64,000 nucleotides of DNA, taken from the NCBI GenBank assembly GCA_963457665.1, contig OY735227.1, positions 37,434,250 through 37,498,249 of the forward strand, given 5' to 3'. A model generated the notes under the pieces. The model saw nothing but the letters and a program-made list of their open reading frames with translations. It ran no database searches and was not told where the DNA came from. Below, piece by piece: positions 29,940 to 40,568 of the stretch. Made by a program: the position numbers and the translations under genes. The DNA comes from Thysanoteuthis rhombus. Its lineage: Eukaryota; Mollusca; Cephalopoda; Oegopsida; Thysanoteuthidae. Each line of letters begins with the position of its first letter. Position 1 is the first letter of the stretch.

Positions 29940-30290
29940 TGAAGTTCACCAATTGGGAAATTTCACTGATTTGACGTGACACAAGCTCCTGTTTTAGAGT
30001 CGACAAAATTATATCAATGGTTTACCGTGAAGTGATGAAAACCTGCTGCATTGAATTCCTTAGTGGAGTAACCACGCCAACACTCTGAATAGATGGTGGA
30101 TCCCCCAGCATCGTACTCCTTAATAGCATTAAGAAGCATTTCTGTAGCTTGATAGTAAGGAGATACTTTTAATGCTAAGATGTTTGGACATGAAACTGTT
30201 AAGGAATTAACATACCAAGAGCAGAACAAGGGCGGGGATTTGTGAAATCGAGGGACAAGGTACACTGAATGATCAACAGATAATGACGAA
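29940..30290 (-). pseudogene. Merlin/IS1016-like transposase fragment
   Basis: Minus-strand frame reads YLVPRF, LLNAIKEYDAGGSTIYSECW, RGYSTKEFNAAGFHHFTVNH, stop, YNFVDSKTGACVTSNQ, stop. This matches the ISXO2/IS1016-like DDE domain block (GSTIxSDCWxAY, HxTVNHSxNFVDPxTGA) of Merlin elements. Two in-frame stops and missing ends make it dead. Not seen elsewhere in the window. Confidence 0.8.
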
Positions 30291-30713
30291 GTACCTTTCT
30301 TCTTTTTTTTAAAAAAATCTCTTTCAATGTATTTACTTTTTTTTTTTTTTTTTTCCTAATCTCATTCGATATTCACTCCTTTCTTTTTGATTTCGACTTC
30401 TCTTTTGTCATTTGTTGGTTGCTAGAAGTTTTGAAAGGCCCAAAGTGTTATTCTGCCGCTAACTCAGGTTTTTTTCCAACCAGAAAATAAACAAAACTTT
30501 TGAAATGTCTACTTGAAAAGAGAAAATAGTTATGAATTCGATTCTGATGAACTGTAGTGTTTCATTTTGAGATTATATCGTCAAGCGTCTCTTTGTATCT
30601 GTTTACAGAATTCTCTATTGGGTATATTCCTCCTCATTCATTGTCAATTAGGATCCAGGCATTCCCAACCTTTTTGATCCCCTTTACCTGTTTGGCATTC
30701 TGACAGGTTCCCA

Positions 30714-30822
30714 TAATGTCATAATCAATTTACATGTTTCATTGCTTCCTGATTAGTCACTTGTTCATATCCAGACATGTCATCCTCATGACACAATTTA
30801 TTGTACCTATACTCTAAAAGGT
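30714..30822. repeat. ~115-bp dispersed repeat, copy 2
   Basis: Same as 28490-28612, 2.2 kb away; ends CCTATACTCTAAAAGG. Confidence 0.85.
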
Positions 30823-31025
30823 ACCCCTAAAAATTAAGGATAAAAAATTGTTATGATTATATTGATTTTGATAAGAGCTCCATTTAATTGATAGTGGAAG
30901 GTTTATGAAATATCTTTCAAGTTCCAGCTTCATTAGGTGTTAATTGATTAATTCTTTGAATGCGTCAACCTTAGATTGTGAAAGGGTTGAGCCTGTTTTT
31001 TTCGTTATGGCAAGTGCATTATAAC

Positions 31026-31259
31026 AAGTGTTGCTAACTAAAAAATATTTTCTCGCTAGTTTGACAGCCAAAAAGTGCTAAAAAGTGCTAATCTTAAAAT
31101 AGCCAGAACATTTTTAAAATGCTAAAAGTGGCCAAAAACGCCCAGAAAATGGCCAAATTTTTTTAGCTCATCTGCACTAATTTAGCACTTTTTTGCATGC
31201 CAAAATAAAATGAAAAATGCATTGAATTTAATGTGAAAAGCTCTAAATCGGCAACACTG
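31026..31259. mobile_element. hAT-like non-autonomous element
   Basis: Ends AAGTGTTGCTAAC and (reversed) CAGTGTTGCCGATTTAGAGC; flanking 8-mers ATTATAAC and GTTATGAC match 6 of 8. Interior rich in AAAAGTGCTAA and GCCAAAA motifs. Confidence 0.55.
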
Positions 31260-31267
31260 GTTATGAC

Positions 31268-32270
31268 ACAGCCATCAATTTATGTTAGGGCAACCCGGAA
31301 TAAGATTCATATGCAAGTTAGTAATATAAAAGAAAGACTGAGGAAAATTGCCAATTTGATTATGTTTATCAGCAGTTTTGTGATGAGGTTATCACACTTT
31401 ACATCAGTGTACACCTTGATCATACTCTCAGACCCCTTATGCACTCCTTGGGAAATGCAAATGTATCTCTGGGATACAGGTAACCAAGGTCAGGAATCTG
31501 TGGGGTGAACCCTTGAACAATAATGATAAAAAGATACTTTGCTTATAACAATATTTATTTCTTCTACTCACCGACGGAACCAGCCAATTTCATTTTGTTA
31601 AGTACATTTAATGACTACTTTCTTGTCACGATGAACCGTTAATTGTATCCAACATTTTTGACAACGACTCAGAGTTTTGTTGACTTTTAAACGTTTTTTT
31701 TCCTGGAAACGAGCTAACGTAATTAGATTGATTCAGAATTACCTCCCTTTACACGTCCATTATTTTCCAATGAGAACGGGCATTTATTATCTAGAATTAC
31801 CTCCCTTTACACATAAATTCATTATAACACGAGATTTGGACACTACTACTGTTGTTGTTGTTTTGTTATTATTGTTATTACTAGTGTACCTGAGCAGTAA
31901 AAAAAAAAAAAATACGGCATATATCATTTTGTTAAGTCCTCACTATACCAACTGTAAAAATGATATGAATTAGACAAAATTATTTCGGTAGTCAATGAAT
32001 GAAACTTTTATATCAGCATGTACTTATCAACCCCTTTTTCCTTTCCTTTGGAGTGTTACAGACAAAAAATAAATATACAAATACATGTGGCGTATTATCG
32101 TAATTAATATTATCATTATTCAATATTTTCTCCTTGAGAATAAAGTTTGTTCCTATTGGGTTTGGTCAATGTAGTAACAATTATTTGGAACTTACCAGAA
32201 TCTAGAGTGTTTTGAGAAATGTCTTGGCTGTGTCTATTGGTGTTTAACCAAGCTAAGTACAACACTTGAA
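31268..32270. other. No identifiable feature
   Basis: AT-rich; a (GTT)n/(ATT)n stretch at about 31845-31880 and an A13 run near 31900. The GAATTACCTCCCTTTACAC motif occurs twice (31736, 31795). No supported gene. Confidence 0.5.
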
Positions 32271-32274
32271 CAGT

Positions 32275-32400
32275 TATTTCCTTAGCTTAGTCTGGTGCAA
32301 AGCTATAGTCGTGGAGCACCCAGTGACGATAACTCTCCACAGTAGTAATATCTGCAAAACTAGTTTACTAACCATTGTTCCATAGTGAAATTCTTATAGT
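32275..32400 (-). repeat. SINE family A copy
   Basis: TTCCTTAGCTTAGTCTGG, AGCACCCAGTGACGATAAC, then CTAGTTTACTAACCATTGT. Confidence 0.55.
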
Positions 32401-32839
32401 GAATCACCGTAGCCCCTGCAAAAGACCCTACCAGTCAACCAACCAAGTGGAATACAAATTCTTTTCTCTATGATTCTCTGTTGGTCTCTGTGTCTCTGTG
32501 TCTCTCAGGGCTCTCCTGGACACATTTTTGGGGCTACAGCCTCGGAAATTTGCATGAGTACACCACTAGGCACCCCCTAAAAATGTTTTTTATGCTGTTT
32601 TTTGGGGGGGATTGGGGTTTTGTTTGTTTTTTTTTTTCTTAAATTGCTTTTTTGGAACTCTACAGTCATGTTGGACCAACCAACAATGCCCAAAGTTCAG
32701 ATTTAAAAAAAAATTTTTTTTTAGATAACTTGATGAGACCTATCTTTTTTAAAGAGAATTTTAGATAAAAGATCTATTTGCCATGGATAATTTTTTTCAT
32801 AATCAGTCCCGGTACACATGCTACGGTGATTCATTTATG

Positions 32840-32960
32840 CAAGGTACAGATATCTATCATTGCAAAGCAACAATTGTGGAGCAGCCAGTGAGGATTGAAC
32901 TCACTACAGTAGTATTGATTCCTAGGACTACATTGACCAACTACCACTACACAGCATAGT
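32840..32960 (-). repeat. SINE family A copy
   Basis: GCAACAATTGTGGAGCAGC, CAGTGAGGATTGAACTCACT (B-box region reversed), then ACCAACTACCACTAC. Confidence 0.55.
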
Positions 32961-33039
32961 GTCCATAAGAATTTACTTGTACCTACACATGTAATTACTA
33001 AGTAAATACATATTCAGGTGCAAGACTAAGCTATGTTCT

Positions 33040-33480
33040 CACTATACATTATCTATAATGAAGTACCATTTTATAGAAATTAATTGGAAATCATTTCACT
33101 ATAGAAATGCATAGCAAATTATTTACCACACAAATCAATAGTAATCAGTCATCAAAAAATTGTGTCAAAACTTTCATTCATTCAAATGGTGATATGTGTA
33201 GTTACATAATAAATACAAAAGCATTTATCAAAATTCCATTGAAATGATTTTACTACAGAAATGCATTGCAAATCATTTATCAAAGGGTTACATCAGAATT
33301 TGTATTCACTCTAATGATTGCATGTACAGTAAGAGCAAATATCTATAGAAATTTATTGGAAATGATTCAAATATGGAAATGGATAACAATTATTTAATAA
33401 ACAAATATACCACACCTCCCATTTATTCTAATGATTGTATATATAGTGACAAAGAAATTACTAAAAGTGTTTTACAGTTA
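33040..33480 (-). repeat. Family G repeat, several units reversed
   Basis: TATAGAAATGCATAGCAAAT, ATGCATTGCAAATCATTTA, CATTCTAATGATTGTATATA-type stretches repeat about every 110 bp. Reverse of 16198-16660. Confidence 0.55.
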
Positions 33481-33489
33481 GTAAGAAGA

Positions 33490-35090
33490 TACCACTGTTT
33501 CCATTGTACATTTAGTATATGAACACATAAAGTGAATGTGATTTATCATTATTATTCAACCACCGAATTTTGCAATTTTTTACCTAAAATTTGTTTGACA
33601 AAGATTTGGTGAGGAATTTTCAGTGGTCTGGAAGTAATGCAAGTATTATTGACAGAATAGGGCTATTATATACATGATATAAATGCATTGAACACGAGAA
33701 AAGAGGGATTGTCAGTGGTCAGGGATTAATGCAAGTATTACTAACTGAATAGAGCTATTATATATATCATTTTAATGCATTGCTAATGATTTTATTATTG
33801 AAATGCCTTGAAAATGAAGGAGGTTTATTGTTTTTAATTTGACGTATCGCCATGCACATTTTCTATCAATGTGTCTAAGGTATTAGTGACTGACCAAAGC
33901 GGATGTTTTACACTCCCATAAGTTGATGTTAGAATTATCATCAGTAGAATTTGAATATTAAAAAAAGATGAGAGCAAAATAAAAATCAGGACTCAACTTA
34001 TATTCACATGCGACTTATACACGCATAAATATGGTAACAGTTATTTAGTAGAATCAAATTCTTATATAACCAATAATTCCTCTTATGGTTTTATCATTTG
34101 TATTTTTCATATAATATTAATCAAAATCCATCAGGGTGTATTTTTTTTTCTTTGAGAGTTTAGAATATTTACCTATTCAAATCAACTTTTGTGAAAATTC
34201 ATTTTTTGTACGGACGTTTCTCCTCGTATCTCTCATGTAAAAGTTGACACAAATGAATCTTTTTTTTTTTTAATGTTGTTCTTGCGACAATTTTACCACC
34301 AATAACAACTACACTGCCAAATTCATTGTGGGTGTCACCTGCTACGGACCATCAGAGACTGGGAATTAAAAAGTAGACTCTCTCTCTCTCTCTCCCTCTC
34401 ATTCCGCCCTTTCTCTCTTTTCCCCACCTCTCATTTTGATTTTTAGCGTCCTCTCAAAACCTACCACGGATCATTTTTTTTTCATTTTTAAAAATTTTTT
34501 TTACAATGTTACAAATGCAGAATGTGTCCCTTCCACCTAATTATGCAAATAATCTAAAAGTATTCAATAATTTCCGAGAGTTTTCCTGAAAGTTCACAGA
34601 GTACAGTGGGGGTGGCGGATTGTGAAAGAAGGTTCTCTTTGCCCCTCCCCCCCTCCTTCTCAACCCAATATATTCACTGGACAATAATGGACACTACTTA
34701 TTACATTATTTGTAAAATCGTTTATCCAATATCAATACCATCTCCCTAACTCCACTAACTCCAAGCCCCGCCCTTCTTTCCTCTGGGAAAATTTCAAGAC
34801 ATTTATCTCGATAGTCAAACTGCAAACAACTGCCGCAAATTTAATTCATTTGCTTAAGTGACATGATTTTAGCTAATTTGGGTTTATATGCTATCAGCAT
34901 TTGGTAACCACTTCAGGAGAAGGAAAGCCTTTCAAATAAACTGGAAATTCACTTCAATAAGTTTTTAAAAATTTTTTTCATTTCAATTCAAACCAACTTG
35001 AATTTAACACCACGAAAAATTGTTCCTGTGCATTTAAATAGAAAATAGATTCTGGCCATTACATTATATCTATACCTAACTACCTATCTA
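33490..35090. other. No identifiable gene; simple sequence
   Basis: AT-rich with a (TC)n tract at 34379-34400 and homopolymer runs. The GGGATTAATGCAAGTATTA.. and GGAAGTAATGCAAGTATTA.. segments near 33630 and 33720 form a short tandem pair. Confidence 0.5.
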
Positions 35091-35108
35091 TCTATCTATC
35101 TATCAATA

Positions 35109-35192
<84 letters not shown>
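35090..35192. repeat. (CTAT)n-(CT)n-(TA)n compound microsatellite
   Basis: CTATCTATCTATC, then CTCTCTCTCTCTC, then about 25 TA units. Confidence 0.95.
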
Positions 35193-35197
<5 letters not shown>

Positions 35198-35287
35198 CAA
35201 GTAGATCAATTGAATCTTTAAATTTAATTATTTACATAAATTAAGATAAACAGTGCTCAATATACTGATTCTATATTGTTGTGCAAA

Positions 35288-35339
35288 ATACTAAAAATCT
35301 GTGCTTAATCTTTTGCATAGATTAAGATTTTTAGTATAT

Positions 35340-35371
<32 letters not shown>

Positions 35372-35533
35372 CATATATATGTTTGTACTGTGGATGTGAA
35401 GTGATCTGACAGAATGTAGATGAAAATGATAATTGGATGATGAAGAGAAAAACTCAAGAATAAAAAAACTTTGAGATGTAACTCCTATCTCTTGAGTTTT
35501 TCTTTTTGACTTCCAATAGTCATCTTCATCTAC
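35288..35533. repeat. Two adjacent fold-back hairpins inside TA-rich DNA
   Basis: Hairpin 1: 35288-35310 with 35320-35337 (ATACTAAAAATCT / AGATTTTTAGTAT, one 5-nt bulge). Hairpin 2: 35416-35459 with 35490-35533, 44-bp arms about 80% paired (AGAAAAACTCAAGA / TCTTGAGTTTTTCT perfect at the loop side). Confidence 0.75.
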
Positions 35534-35930
35534 ATATACATATATATATATGATAACATAATATGATTTCACAATATGAAAAATAGTAGGATTTGAATTA
35601 AGTTAATGATACTAACATGTTCCGTCTACGGGGTTTTGTTAAAGTAGTGATTTTAAATGAAGCAATATTGAAAAGTTAGTTCTTTCAAGTAAACAAAGTC
35701 ACATAATATTACAGCACAAGAACACAAATGCTGAGTGTTTTGAATTATGAAGAAACATCAAAATAGATCCTTATGTTCAAAAAAAAAAAGTAGGGGGGTA
35801 TATCCTATATAATCTCTGTTCATACCCCTTCCTTAAAATTACTATTTTGACACAGCTGCTTGGTGAAAAATGTTTGTATATTTAACTTGATTTAAATACT
35901 ATCATTTTCTATATCAATACTATACATATA

Positions 35931-36324
35931 TTAGGGCGTTCGGAAAGAAACTACGTTTTTCACTGCTATGAATTACAAGCCAACTAACTAAGGTAAGAAC
36001 AAGGTTAAATGGTATGAAATGATGTCTAAGTTTAGTTTGTACTCTCTTGTACCCAACAGTGTGTCATTTATTGTTAAGTTTGTTGTTAAAGTTTAACCCC
36101 AGGGAGGATTGAGACTTTAAAAAGCAGAAAAAAATGCAGAATCTTTTTGATGAGGAATTGAAAACTTGCCCCCCCCCCCTGTGGGGCTGCTGTCATTGAT
36201 CCTAACGGTGATTACATTATTGATAAATAGTATTTGATTAAACTTCACTGATTTTTGTCTTTGATTCCATTTTGAATTAATGTAATTTTCCAAACATAGA
36301 AATATGCAATTACTTTCCGAACGC

Positions 36325-36329
<5 letters not shown>
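35931..36329. mobile_element. mariner-like non-autonomous element
   Basis: Ends TTAGGGCGTTCGGAAAGAAA and (reversed) TAAGGGCGTTCGGAAAGTAA, both bordered by TATATA. 0.4 kb, contains a C12 run (36168-36179), no frame. A 47-bp TA array starts exactly at its right end. Confidence 0.75.

Positions 36330-36330
<1 letters not shown>

Positions 36331-36377
<47 letters not shown>
36331..36377. repeat. (TA)n microsatellite
   Basis: Pure TA from the right edge of the mariner-like element. Confidence 0.97.
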
Positions 36378-36385
<8 letters not shown>

Positions 36386-36534
36386 ATTTAATACCTGCCA
36401 ATTCCAAGTAATCCTAAACTATTTGTTGATTCAATTCAGCTGTTTGTAATGATATTGACAATGAAATGTTACTGATGTTGAGCATTGCGGTTTACTTAGT
36501 AGGGTAATTATTTCATTACTCTCTCTTTCTCTCT

Positions 36535-36549
36535 ATGCATATATATATT

Positions 36550-36580
<31 letters not shown>

Positions 36581-36781
36581 GTGTGTATGTATATATAGAT
36601 GTATATACAGATGTATGTATATATAAGTATATATATATACATATACAGATCTAGATGTGTATATGTATGTATATACATACACATATATATATAGATGTAT
36701 ACATATATGCATATATAAAGATATATATATGCATATATGCACACACTTGAATATATGTATGTTTGTATATGTATATGCGTT

Positions 36782-36859
<78 letters not shown>

Positions 36860-37008
36860 ATGTGTTATATTATTTTGAAACTCTATTTGAAATGATCTCC
36901 CATTTTAGCACATATATGCATATCTATATATGTACATATATATACACCTAAATATATGTATTTATATGCATGCATGTATATATATATATATATATGTACA
37001 TATACACA

Positions 37009-37071
<63 letters not shown>
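36535..37071. repeat. TA/TG-rich simple-sequence cluster with two pure (TA)n blocks
   Basis: Interrupted TATG/TACA sequence with pure TA at 36789-36854 and 37013-37071. The Tyr-Ile-rich open frames here are artefacts. A SINE tail lies between the two blocks. Confidence 0.95.
36853..36910 (-). repeat. SINE family C tail fragment
   Basis: Minus strand: GGGAGATCATTTCAAATAGA, GTTTCAAAATAATATAACAC, then TA array; identical in layout to the tail at 24395. Confidence 0.6.
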
Positions 37072-37072
<1 letters not shown>

Positions 37073-38740
37073 ATGCTTCTCTCTCTCTCTCCTCTCCAGG
37101 TTTCTAATTGAACTAATTCCATCTCTGGATAGACAAGTCATCAACCCTGGTGCTGCCTGTGTCTCTCCAATTGGGAGGCCAGCTTCTCTTTGCCATTTCA
37201 ATTCTGTCCATCTTTTTAACCAAATTTGCATTTAAGTAAAACACAAAAAAAAAGAAAAAAGGGGGGCCTATGCATTAAACATCTCCAGTTCTTTTGAGAT
37301 GTTTAATTCTTGCTCCAAACAAAACACCAAACGTAAATATTGATTGTTGTCATTTGAATATTGCAAATGACAAAACCAAACCGATTCATATCAAATTGTT
37401 TTAAAATTTTCACATCGATAATACTTTTTAAAAATTTCATTTCATGCTTATGAATATTTACATAAGAGAAAAAAATCATCAAAGAAAAATTTAATCCCCC
37501 CCCCCAGCTCAACATTTCTATTTCCAATTGATTTTCTCGTTATCATAGGAAAGAATAAATTTTTTATTTTTCTCATTTAATGAATTTTACAAAACCAAAA
37601 TAACTAGACAACTTCATCGTTCATCTTTTGGTATGATTTTTGCAATAAAAAGAAAAAGCCATATATAACCTGCTTTTATACACACACAGAAAAACAGGCA
37701 CAAAAATAGGGCTTCTGGGAGGGAGATGCAAGAGGGTCATTGTAACTGAAAACTGAGGGTCTACTGGTGGCCTGGGAGCCTATAGTGGATAAAATAACAG
37801 GTAACTATTAGAGAAGGAAAAGGGACCTGGAAGAAACTTTGTACCCCCTGAGAGGATCCCTTTCAGAGGCCCTGCACACACACACACACATCTCTAAGAT
37901 TTTATATTGTTTGAAACTGTAAGAAAGGCTTTGGAAATTTTGTAATTTATTTGGACTAAAAACTGTAAATTGTAAAAAAGCAAAACAAGTCTCTTGAGGT
38001 GCATATTGCGGAGCATTTATATAAAGGATAAATGTTTAGTCCTGTTTCCCTGTAAGTTATTGTGCTGTAGCCTACAACAAGATTCATTTTGATTACTGAT
38101 TTCAGTTCAATTGATACTCATAGCATTTGACACTGGTTGCAAATCTTCTTCTCCCTCCATTTTGTTATATCTACGCACAAACCAACACAAAACCTTAGTG
38201 AAGCCAAATCTCTTGGTTAATTTTGATTTGGAAAATTCCAATCAATGTTAGTGGGTTTACAAAATGCAGAAATTACAGTATTTAATGGCATCACCACCCC
38301 CCAAAAAAATAATGGCTCAGAAGTTAATTGTAATCTTTATTGTCCAATTCTACATTGGCTAAAATTAAAGGAGGAGTTTTAAAAAAAACTGGGTGAAAGA
38401 AGAGAAAACTTCAATGAAATACATTTTTTTTTTTTAATATTCCCTACTAAAAAGGGGATCTTATATGCCATCAAATACAGTACTAATAGGAAAAAGAAAG
38501 CCAGATCCAGAATGATTTTTTTCAAATAAGAAATTGTTCTCTTGGATTTCTTCATTTATCAATTTTAAAAAAAAAAAAATATATCCTCATTTTCTCAGGT
38601 CTACTTTTGACACACTCTTGACAGCACTTTATTTTAGCCAAAACTTTAAAAAAAAAAAATACCTTTAGCTGAATTTCATTTTATTTATATTTGTTGTACA
38701 TAAAAAATTAAACCATTTACAAGAATTTTTTGTTTGTCTA
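37072..38740. other. No identifiable feature
   Basis: AT-rich with a C11-12 run near 37497 and A/T homopolymers; a short (CA)n at 37876-37889. No supported gene or repeat family. Confidence 0.5.
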
Positions 38741-38743
38741 GAG

Positions 38744-38982
38744 CAACGATTCCCAAAGTGGGGTAATTACCCACGAAGGGGTTATTTGAGGTTTTTTTAT
38801 ATTACTTGCATTTGTTCTCACTTCACTTATACCTTTTTTGTACTTAAATGTTCTTTTTTGATGAAAATATAGTGTTTACTTACCTAAATGTTTTATTAAT
38901 TTGTTCAATTTTGATTGTGGCTAATGAATTTTTCTACAATCCTGGAAAGGAGTAGATACACTTAAAAGTCTGGAAACCACTG
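38744..38982. mobile_element. hAT-like non-autonomous element
   Basis: Ends CAACGATTCCCAAAGTGGGG and (reversed) CAGTGGTTTCCAGACTTT; flanking 8-mers GTCTAGAG and CTTTAGCG match 5 of 8. 239 bp. Confidence 0.55.
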
Positions 38983-39224
38983 CTTTAGCGTCTAGTAATT
39001 CTTACTTCCTATGATTTTGAGAAGAGTTATTATTATCATTATTATAATCATTTATTATTATTATTATTCAAACTACTGAACTCAATCTTTATGTCACTTT
39101 TGTTGTTATTGCTATATTTCAGCCAATCCATTCTATGGTATTCTTCAGGTGTACAATCCTTAAGGAAAGGCTGGGTCTCTTTTTTTTCTTTTTTTTTCAC
39201 TAATTTCTGGAATAAGAGACCCCT

Positions 39225-39305
39225 TACCAATCGCTCACCTGAAGAAGGCAGTAGAATCGATCAGCCGAAAGCTGGTAACCACAAAAGAACATAAAGCTAG
39301 TCTGT
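39225..39305 (+). repeat. Terminal-motif repeat (CCTGAAGAAGGC..CGAAAG)
   Basis: CACCTGAAGAAGGCAGTAGA then ATCAGCCGAAAGCTGGTAAC. Same layout at 11680, 48783 and, reversed, about 49500. Resembles the terminal region of Penelope-like or related elements, but no coding part is present. Confidence 0.4.
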
Positions 39306-39479
39306 TAATTTTTGTTTTGTTACATTCGGCCTTCATGAGTTGGCTGATAAACAATACCATGAAATTCGACTTTGAGTCGGGTGCCATATTGAGTGGGTAT
39401 ATGTTATCCCACTTCAAAAGAATGACCATGGATCACATTCTGCCATTGTAAGGCAGCAAATAAACCTTATAATAACAGA

Positions 39480-39620
39480 TTCTCTTTACACCTTCACTGC
39501 CATACAATGCACCCGTGTGTATTGTGGCATGTTGTGTATTGCCTCTGATGTAAATGTGCGTTTGTGCCACGGTTTTATTTAAGGTTAAGGTTAAATAACT
39601 ACGGCATAACAGTAGATTCA
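39480..39620. repeat. Dispersed repeat shared with 44025-44130
   Basis: TTCACTGCCATACAATGCAC / TTCACTGCCACGTGTTGCAC, then CGTGTG.AT..TGTG.CAT..T.(C/T)GTATT and a final CCA(C/T)GGTT. About 70% alike. Confidence 0.45.
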
Positions 39621-39659
39621 GTTTCTGCCTTGTGACAATGAGCAAAGATTGTGTCATCC

Positions 39660-40500
39660 AAGGTAGCAGTGAGCAAAATAACTAAGATTGTTTCGTCAAC
39701 TAATTATCACCGTGAGTATCTAAGAAAAAAAAGACTTAATTTTTCATAGAAAGAAGATGGAGATTAACTTTGAAGCAGTGGTATAGTGTTGTGGGAGTAC
39801 ATTTAAATGATCTTCCCCAACATTGTTTTGGAGGGGAAATGGCTTCCCTCAACGTCTATATACAGTTGAGCATCACAAACTTGGCAGCCTTGAGACCAAG
39901 GGTGTCCCAGGTTTCTAAAATTCTCTGTTTTTTGGTGTAGCATGGGTTAAGCCTACTTTCAGGGACTACAGGGTCAGGTCACCACAAAGTTACATGAATA
40001 GCTCAAAATTTCAAGAGTACCCCAAAATTAGTAAAATACTCTTTTAATTTCATGAAATCTCAACAAAATATCTTCGTACACTTCTAAAGTATTACATACG
40101 TTTTTTGGTTTTACAGAAAAATATTTACTACAAATTTTTTTAGATGGCTTCTAAAAAAGAAAAATCATTTTACAATTAATAAAGTCCAAAGTACATACAT
40201 TCTTCTGAAACATCATTATTCAGGAAAAACAATATTTTACTTATCAATAAATAAAACTTTTTACAAAATTTGATAATTATTTAATTCTTAGAAATAGCCG
40301 GGTTTTTCATGTAACTGAGTTTCTGAAATCCAAGTTTGTGATTCTCAATAGTATTATTAAAATTCTAATTCCGTCATTCTGTTTGTACCCTCAAATTAGC
40401 GGAAACGGTGCATTGTAGCACTATATATGTAGATATATATATTGAATCTAATCAAAGTACCCTTAAAATGCATTCACCCCATGATCCATCTAGCTGTAGT
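39660..40500. other. No identifiable feature
   Basis: AT-rich, no frame of note and no recognised repeat family. Confidence 0.5.

Positions 40501-40504
<4 letters not shown>

Positions 40505-40563
<59 letters not shown>
40505..40563. repeat. (TA)n microsatellite
   Basis: About 29 TA dinucleotides. Confidence 0.97.

Positions 40564-40568
<5 letters not shown>

Noticed and set aside
36508-37235. Several Tyr/Ile-rich open reading frames
   Set aside because: They are translations of TATG/TACA and TA microsatellites.
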